Program-made: the position numbers and the translations under genes
Source of the DNA: Roseiarcus sp035656495
GTDB taxonomy: Bacteria; Pseudomonadota; Alphaproteobacteria; Rhizobiales; Beijerinckiaceae
Reading direction: 5' to 3'
NCBI GenBank assembly: GCA_035656495.1
Contig: DASRSL010000165.1
Location: forward strand, 1-41,351
Length of the DNA: 41,351 nt
Notes under the pieces: generated by a model
Seen by the model: the letters and a program-made list of their open reading frames with translations, nothing else
What the model was told of the DNA's origin: nothing
Databases searched by the model: none
Shown here: one piece after another, positions 39,696-41,351 of the stretch
How positions within the stretch are numbered: the first letter of the stretch is position 1
Layout: every line of letters starts with the position of its first letter

Positions 39696-40042
39696 GCGTT
39701 TCCCGCCTCGTCGAGCAGCGCGGCGAGGCGCGCGCGCAGAGCCGGCAGGCTTTCATGAATGGTGCGCCAGACGATGGCGTCGTCGATCGAATTGTAGCCG
39801 TGGATCAGAATGTTGCGGAACGCGATCGCTTTTGTGCGCTCGGGAAGCCTCAGCGCCAGATCGGGCGCCGCCTTTTCGAGCTGCCGCAGCGCTTCCCCGA
39901 TGATTTCGAACTGCCGCTCGACCGCCGAACGCAGCATCACGTCAGCGACATAGTCGTCGAACGTCCGCCCGCGCACGAACTCCGCGATCGCATCCGCGCT
40001 TTCCCTCGCGTCCCAGAGATAGGCGCACGGATCACGCTCCAT
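39692..40042 (-). CDS. hepT: HepT-family HEPN ribonuclease toxin
   Basis: A 116-residue HEPN-domain toxin. The catalytic RX4HXY motif is intact as RNILIHGY (R76, H81, Y83). HepT cleaves tRNA or mRNA and is silenced when MntA adds AMP groups to the tyrosine next to the active site. Start ATG 40042 overlaps the mntA end by 11 bases, and the stop overlaps the hsdR start, so all were once one operon. Unlike its neighbours it looks undamaged. Confidence 0.9.
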   Translation of the reverse strand: MERDPCAYLWDARESADAIAEFVRGRTFDDYVADVMLRSAVERQFEIIGEALRQLEKAAPDLALRLPERTKAIAFRNILIHGYNSIDDAIVWRTIHESLPALRARLAALLDEAGNA

Positions 40043-40340
40043 AGAGCGTCTCCGCCGACCGCTCGATGCCAGCGCGAACGAACGGATTGCGCACGCTGCC
40101 CTCGACGACGAGGTCGACGGGGCGGCCCACGGCCGCCGCCAACTCGTCGCGCAGCGCGAAATAGTCGCCGAGCTCGGCGTTCGACGCCGGTTCATAGGCG
40201 ACGAGAAAGTCGACGTCCGACCGCGCCGGGTCGAAGTCCTCCCCGCGCGCCGCCGAGCCGAACACGGTGAGGCGGCTGACGCCGAAGCGGCGGCAGATGT
40301 CGGCGATCTCGGACCGGCGTTCGGCGATCAGCGGCAGCAT
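40032..40340 (-). CDS. mntA: MntA-family nucleotidyltransferase antitoxin
   Basis: A 102-residue minimal nucleotidyltransferase. The catalytic signature is VFGSAARGEDF followed by RSDVDFLV with D42 and D44, as needed to adenylylate HepT. It lies directly upstream of and overlapping hepT, the standard MntA-HepT order. In many genomes this pair sits inside type I restriction operons between hsdS and hsdR, exactly the position it has here. The ATG at 40340 follows the hsdS remnant by 16 bases. The pair seems fully intact. Confidence 0.92.
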   Translation of the reverse strand: MLPLIAERRSEIADICRRFGVSRLTVFGSAARGEDFDPARSDVDFLVAYEPASNAELGDYFALRDELAAAVGRPVDLVVEGSVRNPFVRAGIERSAETLYGA

Positions 40341-40356
40341 GGCGGTCTTCGTCGCC

Positions 40357-40504
40357 TCACACGCAGGCGGCCTCGGCGAGCGGCTCGGCGTCCTTCACCC
40401 GCAATTCGCCGGAGATGAGTCTGGGTAGCAGCGCATGGCGCAGCGAGGCAAGGATGCAATTCTCGAAGTAGGTCGCTGCGAGCCGATTCAGAAACGGCCG
40501 AACC
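40357..40504 (-). pseudogene. hsdS: Type I restriction HsdS, C-terminal remnant
   Basis: The last 48 residues of a specificity subunit: RPFLNRLAATYFENCILASL, then RHALLPRLISGELRVKDAE. The RxxLLPxLISGELRVKDAE block is the hallmark end of HsdS. It is joined in frame to the N-terminal part of a DUF433 protein, making a 146-codon chimeric frame (40357-40797). The target-recognition domains and the hsdM gene are gone. Confidence 0.75.
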
Positions 40505-40797
40505 GCACGATCGAATGCGCTTCGCAGAGCCTTGACCGAGACCCCGTGCTCGGTCCTCAGCGACCGCAGAACGTGCGCTTCGATCAAGTTCGAGAAAGAG
40601 AGCAAAGGCGGCTGCCGCGAAGCGGGCCGAATCAGGGGGGTAAAGCAGCCGCCGCCTTCGCTTGTCGGGTCATGGCGGCCGAGCGCCCAGGCCCGCAACG
40701 TCGCCACGGGCAGCCGCGCGTACCGGGCGGCCTCGGCAAACGCGTAAGCCGCAAGGTCAAGATCGTCAGCGAATGGCTTCTCGCGCGTCATTGTCAT
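40505..40797 (-). pseudogene. VapB45-type (DUF433) antitoxin, N-terminal part
   Basis: About 97 residues matching the MerR-like N-terminal region of DUF433 antitoxins: AAYAFAEAARYARLPVATLR, TSEGGGCFTPLIRPASRQPP, LLSFSNLIEAHVLRSLRTEH and GVSVKALRSA. The reading frame then passes without a stop into hsdS sequence near 40504. The normal continuation of about 120 residues and the C-terminus (found at 38878-39030) are displaced. Junction position is estimated from motifs and may be off by a few codons. DNA binding by the remaining helix-turn-helix is conceivable. Confidence 0.72.
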
Positions 40798-40841
40798 GTG
40801 GAAACACTAGCGGAATCCCATGAGCCTGTCATATCGGCCTC

Positions 40842-40879
40842 CCCCCTCTCCCGTTCGGGAGAGGGGCCGGGGGTGAGGG
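40842..40879. repeat. Left arm of perfect 38-bp inverted repeat
   Basis: This contains the hairpin CCCCTCTCCCG (40843-40853) / CGGGAGAGGGG (40856-40866) followed by CCGGGGGTGAGGG. All 38 bases match the reverse complement of 41263-41300. It ends 10 bases after the DUF559 stop. Confidence 0.85.
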
Positions 40880-40889
40880 GACCGCGCCT

Positions 40890-41237
40890 TCAGTCGAAAG
40901 GCAGTCGCAGCGCTTCATGTATCCGAGCGAGAACGGAGTCGAGATCGCCTTCCACCTCCGCGTTGGTGAAGCGGATAACGCTGACGTCGCGGCTCTGCAA
41001 TACCTTCGTCCGCTCCGCATCATAGTCCGCGGACCACTCATGCTGCTTGCCATCGAGCTCCACGACGAGCTTGGCCGCGTGGCAGTAGAAGTCGACGACG
41101 AAGCGGTCGAAAGGAACCTGCCGGCGAAACTTCGTTCCGTGAAAGCGAGAGCCGCGCAAGCATCGCCAAAGGATGTCCTCCGGATTCGTCTGCCGCTTCC
41201 GCAGCAGTCTCGCAAATTGGCGGCGCTCCAATGCCAT
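40890..41237 (-). CDS. DUF559 (Vsr-like) endonuclease-fold protein
   Basis: A 115-residue DUF559 protein with the very-short-patch-repair endonuclease-like core: FRRQVPFDRFVVDFYCHAAK, LVVELDGKQHEWSADYDAER, and RDVSVIRFTNAEV. The acidic and basic positions of the PD-(D/E)xK-type site (D49, E60, D62 and neighbouring Lys/His) are present. Function of the family is not established; DNA nicking is likely. The gene is bracketed by a perfect 38-bp inverted repeat, giving a compact 459-base unit (40842-41300), which looks like a mobile cassette. Confidence 0.9.
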   Translation of the reverse strand: MALERRQFARLLRKRQTNPEDILWRCLRGSRFHGTKFRRQVPFDRFVVDFYCHAAKLVVELDGKQHEWSADYDAERTKVLQSRDVSVIRFTNAEVEGDLDSVLARIHEALRLPFD

Positions 41238-41262
41238 GCGCCTTTCCCTGCGCCGTCCGGCG

Positions 41263-41300
41263 CCCTCACCCCCGGCCCCTCTCCCGAACGGGAGAGGGGG
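41263..41300. repeat. Right arm of perfect 38-bp inverted repeat
   Basis: CCCTCACCCCCGG (41263-41275) followed by hairpin CCCCTCTCCCG / CGGGAGAGGGG (41276-41299) and one G. Exact reverse complement of 40842-40879; it begins 25 bases before the DUF559 start codon when read along the minus strand. Confidence 0.85.
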
Positions 41301-41324
41301 TTCTCGGCGCCCGGCGGGCCTGTC

Positions 41325-41351
41325 CTACTGCGCCTTCGCCCGCTCGAGATT
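41325..41351 (-). CDS. C-terminal end of a gene entering from the right edge
   Basis: The minus strand reads NLERAKAQ and then TAG (41327-41325). NLERA-type endings are common in large class I DNA methyltransferases of defence systems, but eight residues are too few to identify the gene. It is noted because such a gene would fit the defence-rich surroundings. Confidence 0.25.
   Translation of the reverse strand, partial: NLERAKAQ

Noticed and set aside
40842..41300. CRISPR-like repeat arrangement
   Set aside because: Only two repeat copies, in inverted orientation and separated by a gene; no spacers or cas genes occur anywhere in the window.

Overview
The window is about 41 kb of very GC-rich DNA, almost certainly from an alphaproteobacterium, probably of the Hyphomicrobiales. 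The clues are a short 442-residue prolyl-tRNA synthetase without the large insertion domain, the exonuclease plus ATP-dependent ligase repair pair, a GlsB-type stress membrane protein, and many ATGA-coupled genes with GTG or TTG starts. The assignment is inference; no rRNA or tRNA gene was recognised.

Left part (1-13.7 kb). A YdfG-like SDR oxidoreductase, cut by the window edge, faces an intact AbrB/VapC toxin-antitoxin pair across a 20-bp perfect palindrome that overlaps a TATAAT box. Then come proS, the lipoprotein-release genes lolC-lolD, and a four-gene stress-type operon: an unknown protein, an erythromycin-esterase-family enzyme, a dienelactone-hydrolase-like enzyme and a phosphoribosyltransferase. 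A tandem-DUF427 gene converges on this operon. Small stress and secreted proteins follow, then an orphan HerA-type ATPase next to a small helix-turn-helix gene.

Middle (13.8-33.2 kb). A DNA-repair group (DUF763 protein with a helix-hairpin-helix, MBL exonuclease, ATP-dependent DNA ligase) is followed by a HicAB pair whose toxin is frameshifted. After housekeeping genes (DUF4239 protein, pterin dehydratase, SDR) comes a sugar uptake operon (binding protein, two permeases, ROK kinase, SIS protein) that has no ATPase of its own. Next are a DUF29 gene, an 8-oxoguanine-deaminase-like amidohydrolase, and a NitT/TauT-type ABC transporter. The binding-protein gene of that transporter is separated from its ATPase and permease genes by an inverted methyltransferase-cytochrome c pair.

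Right part (33.3-41.3 kb). A small-molecule or protein methyltransferase, a second and more decayed HicBA pair, moaC-moeA for molybdenum cofactor, and a glycosyltransferase whose start codon and first codons lie in a dispersed palindromic repeat. Beyond it lies a graveyard of defence genes: a truncated higB with an intact higA, then a VapBC45-type (DUF433/PIN_8) pair whose antitoxin gene is split. The piece between its halves is the inside of a type I restriction operon (hsdS tail, mntA, hepT, hsdR head). The window ends with a DUF559 nuclease gene enclosed by a perfect 38-bp inverted repeat.

The most striking features are the split VapB45 locus with chimeric reading frames at both junctions, the DUF559 gene framed by inverted palindromic repeats, and five or six toxin-antitoxin modules in every stage from intact to wrecked. 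Several lesions are single-base changes in short homopolymers, so read-level checking is needed before they are taken as biology.
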